Assembly (NCBI GenBank): GCA_043808235.1
Contig: JAZDFC010000098.1
Span: forward strand, 20,804-84,803
DNA length: 64,000 nt
Origin: JAZDFC01 sp043808235
GTDB taxonomy: Bacteria > Bacteroidota > Ignavibacteria > Ignavibacteriales > Melioribacteraceae
Direction: 5' to 3'
The notes under the pieces are model-generated. The model made no database searches. It saw only the letters and a list, made by a program, of their open reading frames with translations, and had not been told where the DNA came from. This document shows, piece after piece, positions 54,726-64,000 of the stretch; the stretch's first letter is position 1, and each line of letters begins with the position of its first letter. Made by a program: the position numbers and the translations under genes.

Positions 54726-56687
54726 TTAGTTTTTTTCCGAATATTCAATACTTTTTAATCGATTTATAATTTCGCGTTTTAGGTTACCGGCTTCAGGATA
54801 ATTCGATTTTATTTTTAAACATTTTTCAATAAAGCTTAAAGCCGATTTTAATTCTCCATTATTCATATAGGCTGAAGATAAATTAAACAGCACAATTGGA
54901 TCATCCGGATTTGATTTATAAGCCTCGGTTAAATGTCTTATTGCGTTTCTATAATTCTTAATATATAATGCCATCAATCCATTTCTCTTCGGAGTATAAT
55001 CTGCCAGGTTAATTTTCTTTTGTTCAAAAAAATATTTTATAACGCCGTCAAGATCATGTAAACCCGGATACTGGCATATTATGGCATTCATGTATTTTAA
55101 ATATTCTTCAATATCGTCTCTTCTCAAATTATAAGTAGCTCCAATTAAATGCGCCTCGATCCATGATATTTTATTTTGTACCCTCAACATTGCAAGCGAA
55201 TCAATAAAATCTTCCGGTTGAAATACATTATAAAAATCATGCGGCTGAAAATTTGATATTGCCGCCCGTTCTTTTGTATAAGGCCAATCGATTTTCAATA
55301 ACTTAATGTAATCATTACCCATTACAGAGTCGAGTTTTGTAAATACAAAATCGGCACATGCTAAACTATCCTGCTTATCAAACGGGATTTTAGAAACTTC
55401 TGCTTTGGGAAGATAATCCTTTAGCTGCATACAATCATAAAACGCCTTTCCGATAAGTTGGTATCCCCGCACATTGGGATGCAGATGATCAACCATTAAA
55501 TTATCGCCGACTATTCCTTCCTCACTTGCGTTATTGAATAACGAATCGATAGGAACAGTTGCAACGTGAAATTCTTTTCCCAATTCGTCGATAATTTTAT
55601 TCATTTTTTGAGGCGCTCTAAACCTAAGTGCATCAAGATCTTTTGCAAGAGTAAATAGAGAATCAGCTTTTTTAAAATTATTATTTCCTAATTGTATCGC
55701 GGCTTCTTCGTAAACTTGATTTGCAGTTTTATAACCCGGCGTGTTAACAGAAATAAACGGTCGCTGGTCTTTTAAATTACTTGCCAGCCTGCCTAATATT
55801 ATTGGTACGCCTTTATCTTTGGTTAAAAGTAAAATATCTTCTAAATTCTCTTTAAATTGATCGAGCCCCGCATTATATTTTTCTGAATTTAAAAGTATGT
55901 ACTTATCCTTTGCCATCCGCGACATTAATGTGCCCGATGCATCGCTGTTTTCCGAAACGAAAAGCGATGATAGCCATTGTACCGTATTGCGGACTGACTG
56001 AGTTAATTTAAAGTTATTTAAATACAGCATCAATTTAATCAGAGACCGGGACGATCCATATGATTCCACCGAGCCAACACCCATTGCTCCGTAATATTCA
56101 TTATGACCGGTATATACCAAAATCAAATCGGGCTTTTGATCAAGAACTCCCGGCAAAATATCCAGTACAGTGTACGAATTAATGGCAGTCATGCCTAAAT
56201 TTACAACTTCGATCGTTGTATTCGGATAAACCAATTCCAGTCTTTTTCGAATATACCGTGAAAACGATCCTAAGGGATTAAACGGATAGCCCTGTGCGCT
56301 GCTTTCTCCGAGAACAAAAACTCTAAAAGAATTTTCACTCTTTTGTTGGTCGAATACATCCTCTATTGTGTTTGGAATAAAATCTCCGGATGGAAAATAT
56401 CTTCTACCGATATTCGGATTTATAATATATTTTCCTTGCCCGGCATCAACCCATTGTTCAAGATTATACCCGTAGTCTATGATTCTTAAAAATATTTCCA
56501 ACAAGATAAAAACGACAATTGGCGTTAAAACCAACACCGCGTAAAACCATTTGGGAGTTTTTTTTTCGAGAGGATTATTTTTTTTTAATTCAGTATCGGA
56601 GAGGTTATTTTTCTTCGGAATTTCTTTGCCGGAAAGACGTTTCCCACCTTTTGGGTATTGCTTTTTATTATCTCTGGATATACTCAA
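54726..56687 (-). CDS. Membrane-anchored SGNH hydrolase-like protein with TPRs
   Basis: A 653-residue protein beginning at a TTG (56687), since no ATG lies before the conserved region. A lysine-rich cytosolic head (1-45) is followed by one membrane helix (about 48-70), an SGNH/GDSL-like domain (GESSAQGYPF for the Ser block, GHNEYYG for the Asn block, DHLHPN for the Asp/His pair) and C-terminal TPRs (about 590-650, ALYIKNYRNAIRHLTEAYKSNP). The periplasmic hydrolase may act on a glycan or lipid ester. It is 129 bp upstream of the spermidine-synthase-like gene. The start codon is the least certain part. Confidence 0.78.
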   Translation of the reverse strand: MSISRDNKKQYPKGGKRLSGKEIPKKNNLSDTELKKNNPLEKKTPKWFYAVLVLTPIVVFILLEIFLRIIDYGYNLEQWVDAGQGKYIINPNIGRRYFPSGDFIPNTIEDVFDQQKSENSFRVFVLGESSAQGYPFNPLGSFSRYIRKRLELVYPNTTIEVVNLGMTAINSYTVLDILPGVLDQKPDLILVYTGHNEYYGAMGVGSVESYGSSRSLIKLMLYLNNFKLTQSVRNTVQWLSSLFVSENSDASGTLMSRMAKDKYILLNSEKYNAGLDQFKENLEDILLLTKDKGVPIILGRLASNLKDQRPFISVNTPGYKTANQVYEEAAIQLGNNNFKKADSLFTLAKDLDALRFRAPQKMNKIIDELGKEFHVATVPIDSLFNNASEEGIVGDNLMVDHLHPNVRGYQLIGKAFYDCMQLKDYLPKAEVSKIPFDKQDSLACADFVFTKLDSVMGNDYIKLLKIDWPYTKERAAISNFQPHDFYNVFQPEDFIDSLAMLRVQNKISWIEAHLIGATYNLRRDDIEEYLKYMNAIICQYPGLHDLDGVIKYFFEQKKINLADYTPKRNGLMALYIKNYRNAIRHLTEAYKSNPDDPIVLFNLSSAYMNNGELKSALSFIEKCLKIKSNYPEAGNLKREIINRLKSIEYSEKN

Positions 56688-56735
56688 AATACGTCTCTAG
56701 GTAATTAACAATAATCTTTTGGCAATTAAAATATT

Positions 56736-58484
56736 TTATTTTTCGTGTGAAATAAGTTTTACTAAAACTTCTTCATTAATCTCCGGGTGATATTTATTCT
56801 TCAATCTCTCTTCCACTTCCTTACCAATCTTTTTCCTATGAAATTCTTTAAAGTCGTCGGTGATTGTATCTGTAACATCATCAAATGTTAACTGCTTTTC
56901 AGGTCGAATACGATAACATTTTACCACGGCATACTTAGGCTGACCGTTTTCATCTTGAAATTCTATCGGTTTCGATACCTCAGATTCTTTCATTTCAAAC
57001 GCAACTTTACCGAAAGTAGGTTCTTCATCACTAAGAAAGGATTTAATCTCACCATCTCGTTCCTTAATATATGTTTTGACCAAATACGATCCGGTAACTT
57101 TCTCAAAAGGAGTGCCGCTATTTATTTTTGCACATACTTTATCGGCATCATCTTTTGTAGAGAGCACCATCACAAATAAATTAATTTTCTCAAGCTGATA
57201 GAATAAACCGTTTTCATTTTCCTTAAAAAATTGATGCAGCGCTTCGTCTTTTGGTTCGGGAATTTTTGCCTCAACTTCCGCCTGGTTATATAAGCGACCT
57301 ATCTCGTTTCTTAGCGCGGGGTTTGCTGTAAAAGCGTGAAAAATATTCTTTTTGAGATCAAGAGCTTCTGCCTTTTTAACAATTAAATCTGTGCGGATAG
57401 CTTCGAGCATGAAATTTTTTATATCTTCTTCTTTTATTTCATATGTATCTTTTAGAATTAAAACATTATCCAATAACCTAAGCAATTCTTTATAATCAAC
57501 CGTACCGTCATCATAAGTTAATATAATTTTATTATCACCGCTCTCTAATGCAGTCTTGAAAGTATTCTTGTATTCATTCACATAAAAGTGCGGGATAGTT
57601 GACCATTGTACTATTTGTTTTAATGCTGCTTCATTCCATTTCAAATTATCTTCATTTATTAATGCCTTTTTGTCCTTTTCATATTCGCTAATACTTAATT
57701 CTTCAAATCCAATTTTAAGATCGGAAATAATTTGACTTTTTAACGAATCAAACGGTTCAAGCCGAATTTTATTCACATCGGTTATTTTAACGATCAATAA
57801 TTCTTTTTCTGAATTGAGTACCTTTACATCGTCTTTGGGGAGTTGAAAAATTACTTCGTCAACCGGATCCGAAATGCTTCGTTTCCAATCCACAGGGGGC
57901 ATAAATCCATTATTCATTATTGTAGTTTCATTCTGAGAATATTTTTTAACCAATGAAGCAAAATCTCCGCCGTTCTCAATTTCCGAATGGATTGTCATGG
58001 CTTTTTCTTTTAAAGAATCGAGTTGCTCTTGGGATGCATTTTCGGGTTTGTTTAATACAATCAATTGGTAAGCAACAGTCTTATCCATTATTGCGTATAT
58101 TTTTTTTGCGTACTCTGCATTGGCATATTTTTCCACATATTGAGTTTCAAAATATTCCGCAACTAATTCCTCACTTATAATACGGTTTATACTTTGAAGC
58201 AGTTTTGTATCTTTGTCCAGGCCCTTTTCAAAAAAATCCATCCGCTTAAATTGATTGACAAGCAAATCGTTAATCGCATTATTATAAATATCGGCCCTTT
58301 TAATAAATTTTTTATAATATAACCAATCTTCTATATACTTATTTAACTGGCTAACTGTAACAAAACGATCATTATCATATTTAGCAACAGTATTGCTATC
58401 AGATAAATTGTCAGACCCGCGTCCTGTGTTAAAACAAAGAACAAAAGATGCAAAAAATAAAAGCGGTAATCTGAAAACTTTCAT
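56736..58484 (-). CDS. SurA-like periplasmic foldase with PPIC-type domains
   Basis: About 582 residues from ATG 58484, with GGGAG upstream; a TTG one codon earlier is rejected. After a signal peptide (to about 24) comes a helical chaperone-type region, then a parvulin-like PPIC domain (about 130-255, EIENGGDFASLVKKYSQ and IMNNGFMPPVDW), a helical middle, and a second, more diverged parvulin-like domain (about 430-550). The role is likely prolyl isomerase and chaperone for outer-membrane proteins such as the TonB receptor nearby. It could instead serve general envelope biogenesis. Confidence 0.82.
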   Translation of the reverse strand: MKVFRLPLLFFASFVLCFNTGRGSDNLSDSNTVAKYDNDRFVTVSQLNKYIEDWLYYKKFIKRADIYNNAINDLLVNQFKRMDFFEKGLDKDTKLLQSINRIISEELVAEYFETQYVEKYANAEYAKKIYAIMDKTVAYQLIVLNKPENASQEQLDSLKEKAMTIHSEIENGGDFASLVKKYSQNETTIMNNGFMPPVDWKRSISDPVDEVIFQLPKDDVKVLNSEKELLIVKITDVNKIRLEPFDSLKSQIISDLKIGFEELSISEYEKDKKALINEDNLKWNEAALKQIVQWSTIPHFYVNEYKNTFKTALESGDNKIILTYDDGTVDYKELLRLLDNVLILKDTYEIKEEDIKNFMLEAIRTDLIVKKAEALDLKKNIFHAFTANPALRNEIGRLYNQAEVEAKIPEPKDEALHQFFKENENGLFYQLEKINLFVMVLSTKDDADKVCAKINSGTPFEKVTGSYLVKTYIKERDGEIKSFLSDEEPTFGKVAFEMKESEVSKPIEFQDENGQPKYAVVKCYRIRPEKQLTFDDVTDTITDDFKEFHRKKIGKEVEERLKNKYHPEINEEVLVKLISHEK

Positions 58485-58606
58485 CAATATTCTCCCGTAT
58501 TTAAGATACTTTATTTAGATAGTTAATTCATTAGCCAAGTAATCAAATATTTTGAGTAATAAAAATTATTGTGTTACTATCTTTTAAGATAACTATTCTA
58601 TTTTAT

Positions 58607-58640
58607 AAACAAACCCCGGCAAATATGCAGGGGTTTGTTT
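58607..58640 (-). terminator. Strong rho-independent terminator after the beta-helix gene
   Basis: Perfect 11-bp inverted repeat: AAACAAACCCC (58607-58617) and GGGGTTTGTTT (58630-58640), with a 12-nt loop, 29 bp downstream of the beta-helix gene's stop. On the minus strand the second arm ends TTTGTTT, serving as the T-rich tail. It separates the receptor/beta-helix unit from the foldase gene. Confidence 0.85.
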
Positions 58641-58668
58641 GAAATTAATTAGATAACCAAGCAATGCA

Positions 58669-60447
58669 TTACTTAAGCAATAGCATTTTCTTGGATATGG
58701 AGAGATTAGCACTCTCTAATTTATAAATATAAACACCGCTTGCTAGATTGGAAGCATCAAATGTTACTTTGTAGCTTTGGGCTTCTTTATATCCGTTCAC
58801 CAAAGTGGCTACTTCTTGACCTAATGAATTATAAACTTTAAGTGTTACGTTTCCAGCTTTTGGAACCGCAAAGTTTATTACAGTAGCCGGGTTGAAAGGA
58901 TTAGGATAGTTTTGCGATAATTCGAATGTTTCAGGTATATTACTGTTAATAACTTCAACATCGGATACTAAATGTCCGTTCTCCAAACCATCAAGTAATG
59001 CAGCATAATAAGTAGCTTTATTTGCATTATATGTTGCTTTCTGGGTTGGGAACCAGTTTAAATCGCCTACAGGTAAACCATCTGTTCCAAGCAGATCAGC
59101 ATCGGTGTATGAAAGATCAATTGGAATTGGCCAGTCAGAATAAATAAAGTCGTCTGGCATAGTAGCATTTACTACTCTCCAAGGAGCAAGAACTTGTGTG
59201 CTTGTGGTATCAACTGTTGAAAGACAGAACGCTTTACATGCATCAACCTGTGCGGTTAAAAGGTCCCTTGTATCGGCAAAGCTCGGTAATTTATCATACC
59301 ATTGACCTTCGGTTAAGAACGGATAGGTGGCATTATCATTAAAGAATCCCTGTGTTCTATCATTCATTGTCATCGACTGTTTTGTCCAGGTAGTAAAACC
59401 ATTGATTGCTAAATTATTAGCTTCAGTTCCTAAATCAGCCAATCTAGCATCCCAGTATGCAACGTTTTTATCAACAAGGAATTTTCTTGGTACTTGGTCC
59501 ATAGTAGCAGGCAATGCAGCTACATTAATAATACCTGCCGGCATGTTATCAATATCCTGCTCGGAAAGATCCTCGGTCATGTTTGGTCTGAAAGGTTGAC
59601 AATTGCTATTCACAAATATGTTGTTTGTAACAATCATTTTACTCTGCACACCTTGCGTTTCGAAAGTGCTTCCAACACAGTTAACAAAAGTGTTGTGATT
59701 AAAATAAATGAATTCTACAGGATAATTTCTGAATTTGTACATCATACCCTGACCCATTACGTGAGTGTTGTTTTCAACATACATTGTATCGGTATTGTTG
59801 TTAACATTATCATATACACCACCGTTACGTCTGCAGGCGCGACCGCTCAAATTTACAAAATAGCTGTTAGTAATAAAGAAACTGTTTCCAGGGTTACCAT
59901 TGGACTGAATAAAAACCCACCAGTTGTGTTCCATCATACAATTATCGAAAACAATTCTTCTATCCGGAGCGCCGGTACCGTAAAATGCCCAGCCGCCGAC
60001 ACCGTCGGGAGAACCAATAATTTGACTGATATTTTTAACTGTTAAATCGTTGCCCCAGGTAATACCTCCTACATAGCTACCGCTCTCATCGTTATAACCG
60101 GAAATAATAGGGGGTATTGTAGCCGCATTATTATTATTGACCAAAATGGTTTTATCAGCGCCGGAAATCTCTACAGCTCTGTTAGAAGGTGTAGTAAGAC
60201 CTGCAGACTGGGGATACCAACCATTGGTTTGTAATTGATAAACACGACCTGCAGGGACAGGGTTATTTACAGAATCACCAAGGACAGCATTATTCAGCGA
60301 GTTCGGCTGTAAACCCATGTCTATGTAATCCTTGATTACTAACGTATCACCTTTTACTTCTTTAACGTAATCCATTAAACCTTGCGAAAAAGAAGCAGTT
60401 AGTGATAATAAAAACAATCCAAGAGAAAGTACTAATACTTTTCTCAT
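58669..60447 (-). CDS. Secreted beta-helix protein with T9SS sorting domain
   Basis: A 592-residue protein with AAGGAG before ATG 60447 and a signal peptide to about 21. The middle (about 100-300) has short repeated strands with many Asn (FITNSYFVNLSG, YVENNTHVMG, FNHNTFVNC, VTNNIFVNSN), the look of a right-handed parallel beta-helix as in pectate-lyase-like folds. The last 80 residues are a T9SS type A sorting domain (YPNPFNP, GQEVATLV, LASGVYIYKL), so the protein is exported through the outer membrane and attached to the surface. No lyase catalytic set was identified. As the gene right after the TonB receptor, it may bind or process the ligand, in place of a SusD. Confidence 0.82.
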   Translation of the reverse strand: MRKVLVLSLGLFLLSLTASFSQGLMDYVKEVKGDTLVIKDYIDMGLQPNSLNNAVLGDSVNNPVPAGRVYQLQTNGWYPQSAGLTTPSNRAVEISGADKTILVNNNNAATIPPIISGYNDESGSYVGGITWGNDLTVKNISQIIGSPDGVGGWAFYGTGAPDRRIVFDNCMMEHNWWVFIQSNGNPGNSFFITNSYFVNLSGRACRRNGGVYDNVNNNTDTMYVENNTHVMGQGMMYKFRNYPVEFIYFNHNTFVNCVGSTFETQGVQSKMIVTNNIFVNSNCQPFRPNMTEDLSEQDIDNMPAGIINVAALPATMDQVPRKFLVDKNVAYWDARLADLGTEANNLAINGFTTWTKQSMTMNDRTQGFFNDNATYPFLTEGQWYDKLPSFADTRDLLTAQVDACKAFCLSTVDTTSTQVLAPWRVVNATMPDDFIYSDWPIPIDLSYTDADLLGTDGLPVGDLNWFPTQKATYNANKATYYAALLDGLENGHLVSDVEVINSNIPETFELSQNYPNPFNPATVINFAVPKAGNVTLKVYNSLGQEVATLVNGYKEAQSYKVTFDASNLASGVYIYKLESANLSISKKMLLLK

Positions 60448-60565
60448 AACGAGTCTCCTTACATTGTTGAATAGTAAATAAATTAATTAATCAGATTAAC
60501 GAATAATCTTTTTCTAAATAATTTTTGTGTTCTCCTATATAATTAAACTAAGGTTTATTATTTTT

Positions 60566-63500
60566 TTATAGTGTGTATCTAACATTTAGTTCGAATATTC
60601 TCGGCGTATAGGTTGTTCTGCCGAGATTTTCATAAATAACACCATCTATTTCCCTACGGAATTTTTGATATGTTTTAATCGCATTATGGAAAATATTTAT
60701 ACCGCTTAACGAAACACTTAAACCATCTATTGGTAATTCTTGCTTAAGAGTAAAATCCCATTTAAAAATATTCCCGGTATATTGATCATCTTCTGGTCTT
60801 GAGCCGACCGATGTTATAACATTACCCTGCATATTAAAGGAAATACGTCCTGAAAACCCTTTATAATCTACTCCAAGAGCAATATTAATAATATCATCAC
60901 CTTGATTCAGTAACCTAGCTGTGCGTATTGTATCAGAGGTAACATAAGTTGTTACAAATTTTATTCTACCTGTTACAGGATCAACAACCTGTACACGTAC
61001 AGGCTCATTTCTGAGTTGCTGATAATCCATTTCCGACCATACTTTAGTGTAGTTAATATTAAGAACAACTGAATTAAAAGGCTCAGGTAAGTACCAGAAG
61101 TTAGTCTGCCATTCCAATTCCAAACCTTTTATATAAGCCGGGTACGGATTATTTAAGTAAGTAGAAATACGTTCCGATGGACCGGGAGGTTTGATACCCT
61201 GTGACTGCCAGAATGACGAGTCTGGAAAAGCGGCATCATAATACCCTAAGTTCTGATAAAAAATAGAGGTATTATAAAAAACGTTACTTAGTTTTTTATA
61301 AAATCCACCGATAGTAAACAACCCTATTTCGTTACTATAAAATGACAGATAACCGTCAAAATTTGTAGATATTGTAGGATTTAGCTTAGGATTTCCGGCT
61401 ATAGTTGATAAACCTTCCGAAAAGAATGTATTCGGCAAGATTGCCTGATAATCCGGACGCGAGACAGTTTGAGAATAAGCCAACCTGATATCGCACCAAT
61501 CGGTAAATTTATAACGCAGCTGGGCATTGGGGAAAAATGTATCATCGTTTCTATCAACAGTATTTATAGTGTCCATCAATTTTCCGTTACCGTCAACAGG
61601 ATGGGTCACATAAAAATTAGTTGCTTTGTATTTCATATTGTAATGTTCGTATCTAAAACCACTAATTAATTCAATTTGCGGGCCGATGTTAAATGTACCC
61701 ATTAGGTATCCGGCAGAAAAAATTTCTGCACCGTTAAAATCGTTTTGTACTGTCCCGGCTTGATGAACTGACTGTCCCCATCCGGTTCTTGCCAGTGTAT
61801 AAAAGTCGGAGGTTTTATCAATATCAAATGCATATTGATAATCATAAGTATCATCAAGAAAATAATCGCCTCTGGTATAATCGTTATTCATGAGGTCGGT
61901 AAAAAGGATCGGGTCGGTATTAGTAAGGTATTTGCCGGGAATAAAATCTCTAACTGCGGCATAAAAATCCTCATCGCCAGTTCTTTTATACCATTGATTT
62001 AAATCATTGTTACGCGTTGTACGTGTAAATTTACCACCCACCTTAAATTTAGAGTTAAAATCAGTCGAAAATGAAATAGGTATAGTAAAATCAAGTGAGG
62101 AATTGTATATGTGCTGATCGAATGCTTGAGAGCGAATTACCGCCCAATCCTGTATAATTGCCTGTTTAAAGTTATCAGGATTAATTTTAATATTTTGAGC
62201 TTCTTCTGCTGTAAGTGTATTTCTGCTAACAGAATAAGTAATTGGATTACCATCCGCATCTACTCCGTAAGGAGCCGGATCACTTGTATTCTGAAAATTT
62301 GTGGCATCTCCGGCATCACCGAATCTTACGTCTGTATTTTTGTCGCTGTAGGAATGAGATAAAGTCAATTCTGCTTTTATGTCGCCAAAATAATACTCTG
62401 TTTGCAGTGCATTGACAAGTAAAATTTTGCTGTTTTTATCTCGATTTAATGAATATACAACTCTATTATCGCTAAAACTATATTGAGTGTTGTGAGTGGC
62501 AGTATTATATATTGCATTGGATATAGTATTTTGCATCATTATTTTACCGTTTGGCAACTCAAAATCCAGAATTATACTCCCACCGGCAGTTGATGTTATA
62601 TTTTGCTGATCGCTAAATGTAAAATTGGTCATACGGTATGGAGCTTCACCATACGGTAGTGATTCATATCTTTCATAACCAGCAGTAGTTTGATCGTTTC
62701 CGCCATTGAAACGATCTGAATTTCCCTGGACAAAAACACCCAGCTTATCATCAAAGTACCTGTTGCTTGCACTTGCCCAGAACCTATAGTTATCCAAAGT
62801 TCTATCCTGATGATTTACACTGCCTTGAGAAAGCATATCAAAATGAAAATCAGACGGTGCTTCTCGTAATCTTAAATTTACAATCCCGCCAATAGCGTTT
62901 GCATCCATATCAGGTGTAAGTACTTTGACCACTTCAATACCTGAGAGCATGTTTGACGAGATGAAACCCAGGTTTGTAGCACGGTTATTTATATCAGTTG
63001 AAGGAAGCTGAATACCATTAATCATGATAAGGTTTTGCTTCGCCTGAATACCTCTTACTACAACCTGATCACCGTTCATTAGAGAAAGACCCGGCAAACG
63101 GCTAAGCGCTGTTGCAGCACTGGCATCGGGCAACTGCCGAATTTTTTCGGCTGAAACAACGTTGATGATTGTGTTAGCTGTTAACTGTTGGTTTATTGCT
63201 GCTTTCTGACCTTGAGCTTGTGCAGTAACTACAACTTCTTGCCCTAAAATACTTTGACTAACAAGCGCAATATTAAGAAGAGATGTTTGACCTTCTTTGA
63301 TGTCGACCGAAATTTCCTGCTTAATATAACCTATGTAACTTATAATTACTTTATATGTACCCGGTGAAATTTGGGGAACCAAATATTTTCCATCAATATC
63401 CGAGGCAGCTCCCAAACTGGTTCCGTCTATAATGATATTGGCTCCAAACAAGGTTTCGCCGGTCGTAGAGTCTTTAACCGTACCCTGTAATTTACCTGAT

Positions 63501-63598
63501 CTCCCTTGTGCGAAAGATAGACATTGAACCGTTAATAGAAATAGAAGACCTGCAATTATCGCAGTTATCCTTCCAGTCATTTCTTTTTTTTGAACCAT
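60566..63598 (-). CDS. TonB-dependent outer-membrane receptor
   Basis: About 1010 residues from ATG 63598, which has GGGAG at 63606-63610; an in-frame start nine codons earlier is less well placed. Order: signal peptide (to about 32), carboxypeptidase-D-like domain (about 37-115, LQGTVKDSTTGETLFGANI), plug domain (about 135-250, LPDASAATALSRLPGL and IEVVKVLTPDMDANAIGG), 22-strand barrel, ending ELNVRYTL. It would import an oligosaccharide or other ligand with energy from TonB. The form with an IRQLPDAS plug is common in single-component receptors without SusD. It is at the upstream end of the minus-strand run. Confidence 0.92.
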   Translation of the reverse strand: MVQKKEMTGRITAIIAGLLFLLTVQCLSFAQGRSGKLQGTVKDSTTGETLFGANIIIDGTSLGAASDIDGKYLVPQISPGTYKVIISYIGYIKQEISVDIKEGQTSLLNIALVSQSILGQEVVVTAQAQGQKAAINQQLTANTIINVVSAEKIRQLPDASAATALSRLPGLSLMNGDQVVVRGIQAKQNLIMINGIQLPSTDINNRATNLGFISSNMLSGIEVVKVLTPDMDANAIGGIVNLRLREAPSDFHFDMLSQGSVNHQDRTLDNYRFWASASNRYFDDKLGVFVQGNSDRFNGGNDQTTAGYERYESLPYGEAPYRMTNFTFSDQQNITSTAGGSIILDFELPNGKIMMQNTISNAIYNTATHNTQYSFSDNRVVYSLNRDKNSKILLVNALQTEYYFGDIKAELTLSHSYSDKNTDVRFGDAGDATNFQNTSDPAPYGVDADGNPITYSVSRNTLTAEEAQNIKINPDNFKQAIIQDWAVIRSQAFDQHIYNSSLDFTIPISFSTDFNSKFKVGGKFTRTTRNNDLNQWYKRTGDEDFYAAVRDFIPGKYLTNTDPILFTDLMNNDYTRGDYFLDDTYDYQYAFDIDKTSDFYTLARTGWGQSVHQAGTVQNDFNGAEIFSAGYLMGTFNIGPQIELISGFRYEHYNMKYKATNFYVTHPVDGNGKLMDTINTVDRNDDTFFPNAQLRYKFTDWCDIRLAYSQTVSRPDYQAILPNTFFSEGLSTIAGNPKLNPTISTNFDGYLSFYSNEIGLFTIGGFYKKLSNVFYNTSIFYQNLGYYDAAFPDSSFWQSQGIKPPGPSERISTYLNNPYPAYIKGLELEWQTNFWYLPEPFNSVVLNINYTKVWSEMDYQQLRNEPVRVQVVDPVTGRIKFVTTYVTSDTIRTARLLNQGDDIINIALGVDYKGFSGRISFNMQGNVITSVGSRPEDDQYTGNIFKWDFTLKQELPIDGLSVSLSGINIFHNAIKTYQKFRREIDGVIYENLGRTTYTPRIFELNVRYTL

Positions 63599-63625
63599 AT
63601 TATTACTCCCAGTTATTTTATTCAA

Positions 63626-64000
63626 AGTTGTCAGTTATCTTGAATATTGTTTTCGTTCAATACTATTTCATTTTAGATATTTATATTTATTATTTTAAAA
63701 TATATGCAACATTGAATTATTGTACTGTTTCATAAGACATTATACCGTTTCAATTTTACTGCATAATTTATCATCCTTTATATATAAATAGCATGATACT
63801 AAAGCTATCTATAGGTTATTAGCAATCATTCGATATTATTTATCTCTCAACGGAAATGTCCTATTCTAAGCATTCGGCAAAGAGATCTTAAAAGAGCAAT
63901 AATTATTGTTGTATAAATATATTTAGGTTCAGTAAGAGATGTTAGCCAATAATTACATATTAATCACCATATCGCGCATATTAATTACTTACACGAGTAC
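63626..64000. other. Non-coding region upstream of the TonB receptor
   Basis: About 375 bp of very AT-rich sequence with no supported gene. As the region in front of the first gene of the minus-strand run, it should carry the receptor promoter, but I could not assign its elements. Confidence 0.5.

Overview
The window reads as a chromosomal piece of an AT-rich member of the Bacteroidota/Chlorobiota group, most likely an Ignavibacteria-type bacterium. The evidence is a type IX secretion (T9SS) C-terminal sorting domain of the YPNPFNP...GQEVATL...LASGVYIYKL type (58669-60447), a TonB-dependent receptor with a carboxypeptidase-D-like N-terminus, many secreted glycoside hydrolases with signal peptides ending in AQ, and no SusD. 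The lineage call is inference from protein style; no rRNA or tRNA gene was found.

Region A (1-8.1 kb) is accessory DNA. A beta-propeller gene enters from the left edge with seven nearly identical 126-bp WD40 units. It is followed on the same strand by a MoxR-like AAA+ ATPase, a 556-bp stretch packed with short perfect palindromes, a large protein with a TraB/ChaN-like N-terminal domain and an unrecognised C-terminal half, and an alpha-helical, TPR-like protein translationally coupled to it. A PcfJ-like gene converges on this set, and beyond it lies a primase-polymerase remnant that stops just after its acidic motif. I read this as a possible undescribed NTPase/beta-propeller conflict-type system next to mobile-element debris. 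It is the most interesting part of the window.

Region B (8.5-49.9 kb) is a very large carbohydrate-degradation locus, entirely on the minus strand, so transcription runs from high to low coordinates. It holds GH95, GH9, two GH3, aldose 1-epimerase, L-arabinose isomerase, a XylR-type AraC regulator, four GH43, GH27, GH97, GH31 and GH51. It also holds three CE1-type esterases, a CE6-like/carboxylesterase fusion and a Sde182-like (DUF1593) protein. A GT-C type glycosyltransferase with a small membrane protein, and a broken LacI-type regulator, sit inside it. Arabinofuranosidases, beta-xylosidase-type GH3s, alpha-xylosidase-type GH31, alpha-galactosidases, a GH95 enzyme (fucosidase or L-galactosidase) and acetyl/feruloyl-type esterases together suit a heavily decorated arabinoxylan, with xyloglucan as the alternative. 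Arabinose released would be handled by the epimerase and arabinose isomerase; araB and araD are not in the window.

Region C (50.0-63.6 kb), also on the minus strand, has a cytidylyltransferase-GHMP kinase fusion next to a GDP-mannose 3,5-epimerase-like gene. It continues with a membrane-embedded spermidine-synthase-like protein, an SGNH/TPR membrane protein, a PPIC-type foldase, a T9SS-exported beta-helix protein with a strong terminator after it, and a TonB-dependent receptor at the upstream end. The last 400 bp hold no gene that I can see.
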